Shown here: positions 40,447-50,900 of the stretch, piece by piece
Layout: each line of letters opens with the position of its first letter
Position numbering within the stretch: the stretch's first letter is position 1
Source: Pseudomonadota bacterium
GTDB lineage: Bacteria; Pseudomonadota; Gammaproteobacteria; Burkholderiales; Burkholderiaceae_C
Length of the DNA stretch: 64,000 nt
Assembly (NCBI GenBank): GCA_021819435.1
Contig: JAKARB010000005.1
Location: 62,001 to 126,000 of the forward strand
Direction: 5' to 3'
Translations under genes and position numbers: made by a program
Notes under the pieces: generated by a model
Seen by the model: only the letters and a program-made list of their open reading frames with translations
Told to the model about the DNA's origin: nothing
Databases searched by the model: none

Positions 40447-41646
40447 TCAGTGTCGGATGCCGCTGAAGTTGGGAGCGGCGTCTTCGGCGTGCACGTCGAG
40501 GGTGATTTCGGTGAACGAGGGGCCGTGTTCTTCCTCTGCCGGCTTGGCGATCAGCTTGGACTGGGTGGTCGTGTCGTTCTGGAGTCGCCACATCAGGTTG
40601 GTCGGCGAGTCGGAGTTGATCAGGCCTTCGTCGCGGCTGACGATGCCGTCGTTGATGAGTCGGGCGATGTCCTGCTCGTAGGTTTGCGAGCCCTCGGCCA
40701 TGGACTTTTCCATGGCTTCCTTGACGCCGTTGAAATCGCCGCGCTCGATCATCTCGGAAACCAGCGTGGTGTTGAGCATGACCTCGACCGCCGGCACGCG
40801 ACTGCCCGCTTGGGGGCCGGCCTGCGCCTTGAGCAGGCGTTGCGAGATGATGGCCTTCAAGCCCGAGGCGAGGTCGGACAACAGGGCGGGACGGGCTTCC
40901 GGCGTGTAGAAGGACAGGATCCGGCCGAGCGCGTGGTAGCTGTTGTTGGCGTGCAGGGTCGAAAGCACGAGGTGGCCCGACAGCGCGTACGACAGCGCTG
41001 CCGTCATGGTCTCGCGGTCGCGGATTTCACCGATCAGGATGCAGTCTGGCGCCTGGCGCAGGGCGTTCTTCAGGCCGACTTGCAGCGAATGGGTGTCGCG
41101 GCCGACTTCGCGCTGGTTGACGATGGACTTCTTGTTTGAAAACAGGAATTCCAGCGGGTCCTCGATGGTGAGGATGTGGCCGGTCATGCGCTGGTTGCGC
41201 AGCTCCAGCATGGAAGCCAGCGTGGTGCTCTTGCCGGTGCCGGTGGCGCCCGCCAGGATGATCAGGCCGCGCTTTTGCAGCACCAGCTCGCTCAGGATGG
41301 GCGGCACGTTGAGCGTGTCGAGCGCCGGGATGTCGGAGGGGATGTAGCGGAACACCGCCGCGACCGAGCCACGCTGCTTGAACGCGCTCAAACGGAAGAT
41401 GGCCACGCCCGGGATGGTGATGCCGATGTTGAGCTCGCCCGTTTCGTCGAGCTCTTCCATCTGTGCTGGCGAGACCATCTCGGCCAGCAACTGGCGCGGC
41501 TGAGAGGGCGTCAGCACCTGATCGGTCAGCTGCATGATCTGCCCATTGATCTTGATGAGGATTGGCGTCTTCGCCGACAGGAAGACGTCGGACGCCTTCT
41601 TCTCGGCCATCAGACGCAGCACGCGTTCGAGGTTGCCTCCGCTCAT
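40447..41646 (-). CDS. pilU: PilT/PilU-family type IV pilus retraction ATPase
   Basis: PilU works with PilT to power pilus retraction. The 399-residue hexameric ATPase has Walker A GATGTGKSTT near residue 140, the Asp box TIEDPLEFLF, Walker B ILIGEIRD and the His box STLHANNSYHAL. The start MSGGNLERVLRLMAEKKASDVFLS and the C-terminal TYEQDIARLINDGIVSRDEGLINSDSPTNLMWRL resemble PilU more than PilT. It is placed between dapD and dapE, away from other pilus genes, but a pairing seen in other Burkholderiales. No pilT is in the window. Confidence 0.86.
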   Translation of the reverse strand: MSGGNLERVLRLMAEKKASDVFLSAKTPILIKINGQIMQLTDQVLTPSQPRQLLAEMVSPAQMEELDETGELNIGITIPGVAIFRLSAFKQRGSVAAVFRYIPSDIPALDTLNVPPILSELVLQKRGLIILAGATGTGKSTTLASMLELRNQRMTGHILTIEDPLEFLFSNKKSIVNQREVGRDTHSLQVGLKNALRQAPDCILIGEIRDRETMTAALSYALSGHLVLSTLHANNSYHALGRILSFYTPEARPALLSDLASGLKAIISQRLLKAQAGPQAGSRVPAVEVMLNTTLVSEMIERGDFNGVKEAMEKSMAEGSQTYEQDIARLINDGIVSRDEGLINSDSPTNLMWRLQNDTTTQSKLIAKPAEEEHGPSFTEITLDVHAEDAAPNFSGIRH

Positions 41647-41729
41647 CGATCTCTCCTCAGCCTTTTGCAGTGGGGTCGGACAAGAAGGGCCTGCGGGATG
41701 TTGGTCCGTGCAGGCCCTGGTTCAGCGCG

Positions 41730-42554
41730 TCAGGCGCCGCGCAGCAGGTCGTTGATGCTGGTCTTCGAGCGCGTCTGGGCGTCGACGCGCTTGACGATGA
41801 CGGCACAGTACAGCGAATACTTGCCATCGGCCGAAGGCAGGTTCCCCGAGACCACCACGGAGCCCGCAGGGATGCGGCCGTAGCTGACTTCGCCGGTGGC
41901 GCGGTCGTAGATCTTGGTGGATTGGCCGATGTACACGCCCATCGAGATCACCGAGTTCTCTTCGACGATCACGCCTTCGACCACTTCGGAGCGCGCGCCG
42001 ATGAAGCAGTTGTCTTCGATGATGGTGGGGTTGGCTTGCAGGGGCTCCAGCACGCCGCCGATGCCCACGCCGCCGGAGAGGTGCACGTTCTTGCCGATCT
42101 GGGCGCAGGAGCCGACGGTGGCCCAGGTGTCGACCATGGTGCCTTCGTCGACGTAGGCACCGATGTTCACGTAGGACGGCATCAGGATCACGTTCTTGGC
42201 CTGGAAGGAACCGCGGCGGGCCACGGCCGGCGGCACCACGCGCACGCCGGTGGCCTTGAGCTGCTCGGCCGAGAGGCCGGCGTACTTGGTCGGCACCTTG
42301 TCGTAGAACTGCAGGGGGCCGTCACCCATCGGCACGTTGTCGTTGAGGCGGAAGCTCAGCAGCACGGCCTTCTTGATCCACTGGTGGGTTTCCCAGGCAC
42401 CGTTGATCTTCTCGGCGACGCGCAGCTTGCCGCTGTCCAAGGCATCGATGATGTGGTTGACGGCGTCACGCACTTCGGCGGGGGCGCTGGCGGCGGAGAG
42501 CTCGGCGCGGTTTTCCCAGGCTTGGTCGATGGTGGTTTGCAGGGCTTGGCTCAT
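41730..42554 (-). CDS. dapD: 2,3,4,5-tetrahydropyridine-2,6-dicarboxylate N-succinyltransferase
   Basis: DapD succinylates tetrahydrodipicolinate in lysine and diaminopimelate synthesis. The 274-residue protein has an N-terminal helical domain and a hexapeptide beta-helix. Family stretches [38 protein letters not shown] can be recognised in segments, ending in the C-terminal strand [19 protein letters not shown]. Part of the dapC-dapD-pilU-dapE run. Confidence 0.96.
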   Translation of the reverse strand: MSQALQTTIDQAWENRAELSAASAPAEVRDAVNHIIDALDSGKLRVAEKINGAWETHQWIKKAVLLSFRLNDNVPMGDGPLQFYDKVPTKYAGLSAEQLKATGVRVVPPAVARRGSFQAKNVILMPSYVNIGAYVDEGTMVDTWATVGSCAQIGKNVHLSGGVGIGGVLEPLQANPTIIEDNCFIGARSEVVEGVIVEENSVISMGVYIGQSTKIYDRATGEVSYGRIPAGSVVVSGNLPSADGKYSLYCAVIVKRVDAQTRSKTSINDLLRGA

Positions 42555-42672
42555 GTCGGTGCTTTCTATCTATCGGAAGAGCGTGTCAGAAGGTGTCTGT
42601 TGGCCAGTTGGCAGGCCATTCGGCGTGTTTCAGGGCGTTCGCCGGGTGGCTGGGCGGCAGCCGCGATCGGCG

Positions 42673-43902
42673 TCAACGCGGGAAGGAACGGATGAAGGCG
42701 CGGATGCGCTCGGCGGCTTCGACGCATTCCTCGACCCCGGCCACCAGCGCCATGCGCACGCGGCCCCGGCCGGGGTTGACGCCGTTGGCCTCGCGGGCGA
42801 GGTAGCTGCCGGGCAGCACCGCGACATTGTATTGAGCCAGCAGCTCGCGCGTGAAAGCCTCGTCGCTGCCGCCACAGACGTGGGCGGGCACCTCGGCCCA
42901 GAGGTAAAAGCCGGCGTCGGGCAGGGCCACGTTCATGACCTCGGCGAGCATGGGCGTGACGCGTTCGAACTTCTGGCGGTAGAGCGCGCGGTTCTCGACC
43001 ACGTGGGCTTCGTCGTTCCAGGCGGCGATGCTGGCCTTCTGCACGGCGGGGCTCATGGCGCTGCCGTGGTAGGTGCGATAGAGCAGGAAGGCCTTCAGCA
43101 AGGCAGCGTCGCCCATGACGAAGCCCGAGCGCAGGCCCGGCACGTTGGAGCGCTTGGACAGGCTGGTCAGCGCGATCAGGTTCTTGAAGTCGGCGCGGCC
43201 CAGCTTGGCAGCAGCTTCCAGTCCACCCAGCGGCGCGGCATCGGCGCCTTCGCGGAAGTAGATTTCTGAATAGCACTCGTCCGAGGCGATGACGAAGCCG
43301 AAGCGGTCGCTCAGCTCGAACAGCTTGCGCCATTCGTCCAGCGGCATGACGGCGCCCGTCGGGTTGCCGGGCGAGCACACGTAAAGCAGTTGCGTGGTGG
43401 CCCAGGTCGATTCGGGGATGCTGCCCCAGTCAGCGGCGAAATTGCGCGCCGGGTCGGAGTTGGCGAACACCACGCGAGCCCCTGCCAGCAAGGCCGCGCC
43501 TTCGTAGATTTGGTAGAAGGGGTTGGGGCAGACGACGGCCGGACCGCCTGCGTCGCGATGTTGTGTCGGGTCGATCACGGCCTGGGCCAGCGCGAACAGC
43601 GCCTCGCGCGAGCCGTTGACGGGCAGGATCTGCGTGGCGGCGTCGAGTTTCAGGCCGTAGCGGCGCTGCACCCAGGCGGAGCAGGCCTCGCGCAGCGCGG
43701 GTTCGCCGGCCGTGGCCGGGTAGGCGGCCAAGCCTTCGAGGGCGTCGACGAGCGCGAGCTTGATGAAGGTGGGGGTGGGGTGCTTGGGCTCCCCGATGCC
43801 CAGGCTGATGGGGCGCAGGGCGGGGTTCGGGGTCACGCCGGCGGTCAGGCCGCGCAGGCGTTCGAAGGGGTACGGCTGAAGACGCTGCAGCAGGGGGTTC
43901 AT
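42673..43902 (-). CDS. dapC: Succinyldiaminopimelate transaminase
   Basis: DapC is a PLP-dependent class I aminotransferase that makes N-succinyl-diaminopimelate. The 409-residue protein shows the PLP Lys in SLSKRSNVPGLRSG, the YVCSPGNPTGAV substrate loop and IASDECYSEIYF. MNPLLQRLQPYPFERL is the usual N-terminus for betaproteobacterial DapC. It is the first gene of the dap run; the 118-bp gap before dapD holds nothing I recognise. Confidence 0.93.
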   Translation of the reverse strand: MNPLLQRLQPYPFERLRGLTAGVTPNPALRPISLGIGEPKHPTPTFIKLALVDALEGLAAYPATAGEPALREACSAWVQRRYGLKLDAATQILPVNGSREALFALAQAVIDPTQHRDAGGPAVVCPNPFYQIYEGAALLAGARVVFANSDPARNFAADWGSIPESTWATTQLLYVCSPGNPTGAVMPLDEWRKLFELSDRFGFVIASDECYSEIYFREGADAAPLGGLEAAAKLGRADFKNLIALTSLSKRSNVPGLRSGFVMGDAALLKAFLLYRTYHGSAMSPAVQKASIAAWNDEAHVVENRALYRQKFERVTPMLAEVMNVALPDAGFYLWAEVPAHVCGGSDEAFTRELLAQYNVAVLPGSYLAREANGVNPGRGRVRMALVAGVEECVEAAERIRAFIRSFPR

Positions 43903-43941
43903 GGGCAGCATTATCCCAGGGCCTGCAAGGCCGGGCGGGAC

Positions 43942-45105
43942 TCAGCGAGGATCGCTGGGCGACACGTGGCTGCGGTTGCGCCCAGCGGTCTTGGCCTGGT
44001 AGAGCGCGTGGTCGGCCCGCTCCAGGGTGCGATGCACGGGGGCGGCCAGGTCGTGCTGGGCCACGCCGGCCGAGAAGGCCACCCGCAAGCCCGGTACCCG
44101 TGACGAGATGCCACAGTGTTGCAAGGCGGCTCTCAGGCGGTCGAGCGCCACCAGGGCCTTGGTCGGGCTGGTGTTGGGCAGGATGAAGAGGAATTCCTCG
44201 CCGCCCCAGCGCCCCACGGTGTCCGATTCACGCAGCGCCAAGATGGCGGCCGAAGCGAAGGCCATCAACGCTTCGTCGCCCACGCGGTGGCCGTGCACGT
44301 CGTTGATGCGCTTGAAGTGGTCCAGGTCGACCAGCACCACGGTGAAGCGCTCGCCATAGCGCTCATGGCGTTTGGCGCTGTCGATCAGGCGGTCTTGCAT
44401 GTGGCGGCGGTTGTAGAGGCCGGTCAGCGCGTCGCGGCTGGCCAGGGTCTGCACTTTTTCAAGGGTCTCGCGCAGTTCGCGGCGCTGCTGGGCCAGGCGG
44501 TTGCGCCAGGCCGAGATCTGGTAGGCGGCCAGGATCAGCGGCGGCAGCGTGCCGATCATCAATTCGAAGCGCAGCAGCTCCAGCGTGGGCGGGTAATACA
44601 CGGGGTCGATGTGCGACAGCACGCCCATGCACATGGCCAGCAGCACCATGGCCAGCACACCCGCGAAGGCGGCCTGCCTGGGCTGGTGTGTGTACATGCC
44701 GAACACCATCACCAACGCGATCAGCACCAGCACCAGCCCGCGGTCGTGGGGGCCGATGGCCGTGTAGGCGAAGGCGATGGTCAGCAGCGAGAAGCTCTGC
44801 TGCGGGACCATGAGGTTCGGGTCTCGCATGGTGCGGGTGCGGCCGCTGCGCACCAGCGCGTAAAAGACCGTGTAGCACGGGATGGCAGTGGCCAACAGCA
44901 GCCGGGGCGCGAAGTCGCGCATCATGCCGACCTCAGCCGCGTAGAAGGCGGCGCTGCAGCAGATGGCGTACATCAGCGAGCACAGCAGCACGACGCCAGT
45001 GCGCGCCCGCGTGGCGCGGTCCGGCCCAAAAATCAGCTTCACCAGCCGCCCCATTGAATCGATGATGGGGTCATGTTGAGGCATGCCGCCGAAAGTCTCG
45101 CTCAT
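43942..45105 (-). CDS. Membrane diguanylate cyclase (GGDEF domain), second of a tandem pair
   Basis: The 387-residue protein makes cyclic di-GMP. About six membrane segments occupy residues 38-210, followed by a short coiled linker and a GGDEF domain. The active site is GGEEF (about 300-304). An RxxD inhibitory site (RESD) lies the standard five residues before it, so product inhibition is likely. The membrane part has no recognised ligand-binding domain. It overlaps its upstream paralogue by 4 bp. Confidence 0.92.
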   Translation of the reverse strand: MSETFGGMPQHDPIIDSMGRLVKLIFGPDRATRARTGVVLLCSLMYAICCSAAFYAAEVGMMRDFAPRLLLATAIPCYTVFYALVRSGRTRTMRDPNLMVPQQSFSLLTIAFAYTAIGPHDRGLVLVLIALVMVFGMYTHQPRQAAFAGVLAMVLLAMCMGVLSHIDPVYYPPTLELLRFELMIGTLPPLILAAYQISAWRNRLAQQRRELRETLEKVQTLASRDALTGLYNRRHMQDRLIDSAKRHERYGERFTVVLVDLDHFKRINDVHGHRVGDEALMAFASAAILALRESDTVGRWGGEEFLFILPNTSPTKALVALDRLRAALQHCGISSRVPGLRVAFSAGVAQHDLAAPVHRTLERADHALYQAKTAGRNRSHVSPSDPR

Positions 45106-46286
45106 GTGGCGCTCCCCGTCAGCGGTGCCAGGCCGGTCGATGGCTGAGCAGCCGCCTGGCTGGCATCGGCTTCATGTTCTGCCACGTGGCTGCGATTGCG
45201 TCCGTTGTGCTTGGCCTGGTAGAGCGCATGGTCGGCGCGCTCGATCAGTTGCTCCAGGGTCTCGCCCTGGCGTGCTTGGGCCAGGCCGACCGAGAAGGTC
45301 GCGTTCACGCCGGGGTGTTCGGGGAAGGTCAGGCTGCCCATCGAGAGGCGCAGGCGTTCCAGCGCATTGAGGGCCTCGTCGGCCTTGACCTGCGGCAGCA
45401 TGATGAGAAACTCTTCGCCGCCCCAGCGGGCCACCTTGTCGACCTGCCGCAATTGGCTCTGGGCCAGGCTTGCAAAGCCAATCAGCACAGCGTCTCCGGC
45501 CTGGTGTCCGAAGCGGTCGTTGATCGACTTGAAATGATCGAGGTCAACCAGGGCCACGGTCATGGGGTGACCATGGCGTTCCACCAGCTTGAGTTCGGTC
45601 TCGACCAAATCGACCATGATGCGGCGGTTGAGCAGGCCGGTGAGGCTGTCTTGCGTGGCCATGTGCTGCAGCGTGGCGAGGGCTTGCGAAAGCTCCTTGG
45701 CCTGCATGCCGATGCGAACGCGGATGTCGGTGACCCATTTGGCCACCAGCGACAGGATCAGCAGCGTCGAGCCACCGATGACGAAGTGCATCAGCCCCGT
45801 CGACGCCGGATAGCGGATCGGGTCCGCCCAGGTCAGGCCGACCACGCACAGCAGCAGCATGCCGACCGAGCTCAGGCCCAGCACCAGCATCTGGGTCGGG
45901 CGCAGCCGGAACATGCACATCACGATGGCCTCGGCCACCAGGATGAGCACGCTGGCGCGGTGTTCGCCCACTTGCAGGTAAGCGACGAAGCACAGTGCGA
46001 TGCTGGCCAGGGCATGGGGCATGCTGAGGACCGGATCGCGAAAGCGTTGGCTCCAGCCACTGCGCACCAGCACGTACACGGTGAACAGGGTCAGCAGGCT
46101 GCCCAAGGTCAGGTCGCGGGCGATCTCCGCTCTCAGCAGCCCGAAGTGAACGGTGTGCCAGATGATGCCCAGGTTGACGATGTAAAGCTGGGTGGATGCG
46201 AGGACGAACAACACATGCCTGGCCCGATGGGGATCAGATCCCAGCAGAGGGCGGGCGATGGGGTTCAACCAGGCAGGGAGGTTCAT
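45102..46286 (-). CDS. Membrane diguanylate cyclase (GGDEF domain), first of a tandem pair
   Basis: The 394-residue protein has the same plan as its neighbour: about six membrane segments, then a GGDEF domain with GGEEF (about 288-292) and an RxxD site (RQVD) at the right distance. Shared segments in the membrane part, such as VRSG followed by a few residues and FRDP or MRDP, and DP-x-x-YP, show that the two are full-length paralogues. They probably arose by duplication. The 4-bp overlap (ATGA) couples the pair. Confidence 0.92.
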   Translation of the reverse strand: MNLPAWLNPIARPLLGSDPHRARHVLFVLASTQLYIVNLGIIWHTVHFGLLRAEIARDLTLGSLLTLFTVYVLVRSGWSQRFRDPVLSMPHALASIALCFVAYLQVGEHRASVLILVAEAIVMCMFRLRPTQMLVLGLSSVGMLLLCVVGLTWADPIRYPASTGLMHFVIGGSTLLILSLVAKWVTDIRVRIGMQAKELSQALATLQHMATQDSLTGLLNRRIMVDLVETELKLVERHGHPMTVALVDLDHFKSINDRFGHQAGDAVLIGFASLAQSQLRQVDKVARWGGEEFLIMLPQVKADEALNALERLRLSMGSLTFPEHPGVNATFSVGLAQARQGETLEQLIERADHALYQAKHNGRNRSHVAEHEADASQAAAQPSTGLAPLTGSAT

Positions 46287-46414
46287 CGGCTCGGGCGAAG
46301 TGATGCCTGGTTATCGGCGCGCCGTGGGGCGCCTTTAACCGCGTTGGACCTGGGTGACCTGGTGTTGTGCCACACAGGGGCGATCAAGCGCCGCTGTGTC
46401 GGCCTGGCGCCACC

Positions 46415-47146
46415 TCAATCTTCGTCCTTGAACGAGGAGGAAGGCGGTGGTCCCGGCTGCCGAGGCCGATCGGGGCGACCGGGCAGGTAGCGCTCGTCGG
46501 AGTAGGTCAGCACCCATTGCGGCTTGAATGCCACGAAGGTGGCGATCAGCATGCCGGTGCTGAAGCCCTCGCCCCAGGCCACCAGGGTGTAGCCGAGCAT
46601 CCACTCCAGTGTTCCCAGGACTTCAGGTTTGCGCCCGGCCATCAAGGCCAGCCACCCGCTCAGCACCACCGCAGCGATGCTGCCCAGGAAGGCTCGGCCG
46701 AGGATGAACACGAAGACGTGGTTGGGCAGCAGGCGACGGATGGCCAGGCCGATGAACAAGCCCAACGTGCCAGGCACCAGCCCCAGCCACGCAAGGTGGG
46801 ACACCACTTCGCCCAGCGGCGGGAAATGGCCGTGCCCCATCCAGCCCGACGCCAGGGCCGCCGGCACCAAGCTCCACATGGCCAGCGGCCAGCCGAACAT
46901 CAGCGTCATCAGGCAGGCCGACGACACGTGCATCGACATGCCATTGGGCAACAGGTGCTCTGTGCTCCACAGCAAGGGCAGCAGCACCATGGAGCCCAGC
47001 CAGGGGTGGATGAGCGGGCCATGTCGCAGCGGCAGCCAGGGCTGGAAAGGCAGCGTCGCCGTCAGGATCAGGGCGCAGATGGCCCAGTCGCTGCCCGGGG
47101 CGGAGCCGAAGTCGATCGCCGCGAGCATCGCTGCCAGGTCGGGCAT
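46415..47146 (-). CDS. CbiM-like (COG3235) integral membrane protein, orphan ECF-type permease
   Basis: The 243-residue protein has six to seven membrane segments and resembles the CbiM-like energy-coupling factor transport family (COG3235). The central segment LPNGMSMHVSSACLMTLMFGWPLAMWSL with a His is similar to the metal-binding N-terminal region of CbiM-type proteins. No ATPase or T-component gene is adjacent, so it is an orphan here. The C-terminal 25 residues are Pro/Ser/Asp-rich and cytoplasmic. Substrate, perhaps a metal, is a guess. Confidence 0.6.
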   Translation of the reverse strand: MPDLAAMLAAIDFGSAPGSDWAICALILTATLPFQPWLPLRHGPLIHPWLGSMVLLPLLWSTEHLLPNGMSMHVSSACLMTLMFGWPLAMWSLVPAALASGWMGHGHFPPLGEVVSHLAWLGLVPGTLGLFIGLAIRRLLPNHVFVFILGRAFLGSIAAVVLSGWLALMAGRKPEVLGTLEWMLGYTLVAWGEGFSTGMLIATFVAFKPQWVLTYSDERYLPGRPDRPRQPGPPPSSSFKDED

Positions 47147-47252
47147 GTCGGGTTCCTGGCGATGCGGGGTGATGAAAAGCTGGAAGCAGGAGGAAGCGGC
47201 GGTCTGTCAGGCGATCGGGGGGTGATCAGGTCGATCAGGCCGACCCGGGCGA

Positions 47253-47795
47253 TCAACCCAGCAGGCCCGTCTCGGCGTTGTGTTGCGGCAGCTCGACCTT
47301 GGGTGCCGGCTTCCAGCCCTTTTTGCGATGCTCGACGACCACGTTGGTGTAGATGCCGCCGCGCACATACCACTTGGCCGTGATGCGCAGGAAGCGCGGG
47401 TTGATGGCCTTGACCATGTCCGAGAGGATGTCGTTGGTGACCTTCTCGTGGAAGGCGCCCTGGTCGCGGTAGCTCCACATGTACATCTTCAGGCTCTTGA
47501 GCTCGATGCAGAGCTTGTCGGCGATGCAGTCGATGGTGAAGTGGGCGAAGTCAGGCTGCTTGGTGAGCGGGCAGAAGCAGGTGAACTCGGGCACCTGGAA
47601 CTGGATGACGTAGTCGCGCTCTGGGGCGGGGTTAGGGAAGACGTCGAGGTGGCGCGAGGGGGCCGAGGGTGCCACGGCCGGCTTGGCGCGGGTGCCGACT
47701 TCGAGCTTGGCTGCCGCTGCCTTGGCGGTCTTGGCATTTGAGGCTGTCTTGGGGGCGGCGGGCTTGCGTGCAAGCTTGGGGGCGGTCTTGGCCAT
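47253..47795 (-). CDS. queF: NADPH-dependent 7-cyano-7-deazaguanine reductase
   Basis: QueF reduces preQ0 to preQ1 in queuosine synthesis. The 180-residue protein is a single-domain (type I) QueF with the nucleophilic Cys in EFTCFCPLTKQPDFA and the specificity motif ELKSLKMYMWSYRDQGAFHE. It has an extra basic Ala/Lys-rich N-terminus of about 45 residues before RHLDVFPNP, so a later start is possible. The ATG at 47795 is used; a GTG three codons upstream also exists. No preQ1 riboswitch was recognised upstream. Confidence 0.92.
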   Translation of the reverse strand: MAKTAPKLARKPAAPKTASNAKTAKAAAAKLEVGTRAKPAVAPSAPSRHLDVFPNPAPERDYVIQFQVPEFTCFCPLTKQPDFAHFTIDCIADKLCIELKSLKMYMWSYRDQGAFHEKVTNDILSDMVKAINPRFLRITAKWYVRGGIYTNVVVEHRKKGWKPAPKVELPQHNAETGLLG

Positions 47796-47906
47796 GGTCT
47801 TCACAAGGTGCTTTGCAGGGAAATTCGTCGAACCCCGGATGGTATCATCCCAAGCTTCGGAAGGCCACGGTTTTCCTGAAATTCATCAGGCAAATCAACG
47901 ACTTAG

Positions 47907-50900
47907 ATGCGACTGAATTCGATCAAGCTCTCGGGCTTCAAGTCCTTCGCGGAGCCGACCCATTTCCAGCTGCCAGGGCAGTTGGTCGGCGTGGTGGGGC
48001 CCAATGGCTGCGGCAAGTCCAACATCATGGATGCCGTGCGCTGGGTGCTGGGCGAATCCAAGGCCTCCGAGTTGCGCGGCGAGTCCATGCAGGACGTGAT
48101 CTTCAACGGCTCGGGCAACCGCAAGCCGGCCAGCCGCGCCAGTGTTGAACTCGTCTTCAGCAATGAATCGGGCCGTGCCGGCGGCCAGTGGAACCAGTTC
48201 TCCGAGATCGCGGTCAAGCGCGTGCTCACGCGAGACGGCACCTCCAGCTACTTCATCAACAACCAGCCGGTGCGCCGCCGCGACGTGCAGGACGTTTTCC
48301 TGGGCACGGGCCTGGGGCCGCGCGCCTACGCCATCATCGGCCAGGGCACGATCAGCCGCATCATCGAGTCCAAGCCCGAAGAGCTGCGCCTGTTCCTCGA
48401 AGAGGCTGCGGGCGTCTCCAAGTACAAGGAGCGCCGCCGCGAAACCGAGAACCGGCTGAAGGACACGCGCGAGAACCTCACGCGGGTCGAAGACATCCTG
48501 CGCGAGCTCAACAGCAACCTCGACAAGCTCGAGAAGCAGGCTGAGGTGGCCTCGCGCTACCACACGCTGCAAGAGCAGGGCACGACCAAGCTGCACCAGC
48601 TGTGGTTCCTCAAGCACCGCGATGCCTCGTCTGAAGAGACCCGCATCCAGGCCGCCGTCAGCGAGGCCACGAACGCGCTGGAAGCCCGCATGGCCGAGCT
48701 GCGGTCGGTCGAAGCCGAGCTGGAGCACGTGCGGCAAGACCACTACGCCGCCAGCGACGCGCTGCACGAGGCGCAAGGCGCCCTGGCCGAGGCCAACCTC
48801 GAAGTCAGCCGCCTGGAAGAACGCATCCGCTACGTGGTCGAAGGCCGCCAGAAGGTCGAGCAGCGCCTGGCCGAGATCAAGGCCCAGAACGAGCAATGGT
48901 CCCTGCGCGCCGAAGAGGCCCAGGCCGAGCTGGAAGAGCTCGCCGAGAAGATGGCCGCCAGCGAAGAGCAGGCCGAGATCCTGGCCGCGCAGGCCGAGGA
49001 GCTGGCGGGCAACGTGCCCTCGCTGGAAGACGCCGTGCGCGCCGCCACGCAGCGCGCCAACGACCAGCGCCAGGTCGCGGGCCAGGTGCAGCAGCAGATC
49101 CAGCTGCTGGCGGCCGAATCGCGCAACCTCGACGAGCAATCCCGCCAGATCCAGCAGCGCCGCGAGCGCCTGCGCGTGGAGGTGCAGGCCCTGGCCGCGC
49201 CCGACGAGCTGCGCTTGGCCGACCTGCGCCGCCAGCACGAGTCCGGCCAGGAAGAACAAGGCGTCATCGAAGCCCGCCTGGGCGAACTGTCCGAAGCGGT
49301 GCCCGCGCTCGACGAGGCGCGCAAGGCCGCGCAAGCCGACAGCCAGGCCCAGTCGGCCCGCCTGGCCGAATTCAGCGCCCGCCTTGAAGCCCTGCGCGCG
49401 CTGCAAGACAAGGTGCAGACCGAAGGCAAGCTCAAGCCCTGGCTGGCCAAGCACGGCCTTGACAGCCTGCAAGGCCTGTGGACGCGGGTGCACATCGAAC
49501 CCGGCTGGGAAAACGCCCTTGAATCGGCCCTGCGCGAGCGCCTGGCCGCGCTGGAGGTGGGCCGCGTCGAAACCGTGCGCGCCTTCGAGCAGGACGCCCC
49601 GCCCGCCAAGCTGGCCTTCTACAGCCTGCCCCAGGCCGGCATCCAGAACACGCACCAGACCCTGCCGCGCCTGAGCGAGCTGCTGCGCCTGAACGACCAG
49701 GGTTTGAAAGCCCTGATGAACGACTGGCTGGAAGGCGTCTACACCGCCACCCACCTCGAAGAGGCGCTGGCCAATCGCGGCAAGCTCACGCATGGCGAGG
49801 TCATCATGACCCCGGCAGGCCACGCGGTCAGCCAGTTCGCGGTCACCTTCTACGCGCCCGATTCCGAGCAGGCCGGCATGTTGGCCCGCGCCCAGGAAAT
49901 CGAGAACCTGGAAAAGCAGGTGAGGGCGCAGAGCCTGATCGCCGACGACGCCCGCGCCGCGCTGATCCGTTCTGAAGCCGCCTACACCGACGCCTCGCAG
50001 CGCCTGGGCACCGTGCGGCGCGAAGCCAGCGAGGTGCAGCAGCGCGTGCACCAGTGGCAGGTCGAGCTGCTGCGCCTGAGCCAGCAGGCCGAGCAGGCCA
50101 ACAGCCGCCGCGGCCAGATCGACGAAGAGCTGGCCGAACTCGACGCCCAGCTCGAAGGCCTGCAAGAACGCCGCGCCGAAGGCGAAGCCCGCTTCGAAGA
50201 ACTCGACATCCACTTGGGCGAGACGCAAGAAAAGCACGCCGAGCTCGAAGAACATGTGATCGAAGCCGAGCGCAAGCTGAACCAGGCGCGCGAGCAATCG
50301 CGTGCGCTGGAGCGCCAGGCGCAGGAAGCCACCTTCAGCGTGCGCAGCATGGGCGCTCGCCGTGGTGAGCTGCAACGCAGCATCGAGACCGCCTCGCAGC
50401 AGATCCAGGCCAACGAGTCATCGGTCGCGCAACTGCTCGAAGAACAGGCCCGCCTGAACGACGCGTCCGCGCAGACCGGCCTTGACGACGCCCTGGCCGT
50501 GCGCGTGCAGCGCGAAGGTTCGCTCAGCCAGGCCCGCCAGCGTTACGACGACCTATCGGCGCAACTGCGTCGCTTCGATGAACAGCGCCTGCAGTTCGAG
50601 CACAGCCTGCAACCCCTGCGCGACCAGATCACCAAGCTGCAACTGGAGCAGCAGGCCGCCTCGCTGGGCGGTGCGCAATACATGGAACAGCTCGGCGCCG
50701 CCGGTGTCGACTTGGCCGTGCTGGCCGAAACCATCGAGCGCGACGGCGTCAAGCTCTTCGGCCTGCAAGCCGAGATCGACCGCATCCAACGCGAGATCAA
50801 CGCCCTGGGCGCCGTCAACCTGGCCGCGCTCGACGAGCTGACCGCCGCGCGCGAACGCAAGGGCTTCCTCGACTCGCAAATGGCCGACCTGCTCGACGCC

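Noticed and set aside
47796..47906. preQ1 riboswitch before queF
   Set aside because: No recognisable preQ1 aptamer pattern on the minus strand; only a weak GGATG/CATCC pairing.
47895..50375. 826-codon open frame on the minus strand opposite smc
   Set aside because: It is antisense to a clear SMC protein with all its motifs. Long antisense frames are expected at this G+C, and its Gln/Ala/Leu-rich composition is that of a shadow frame.
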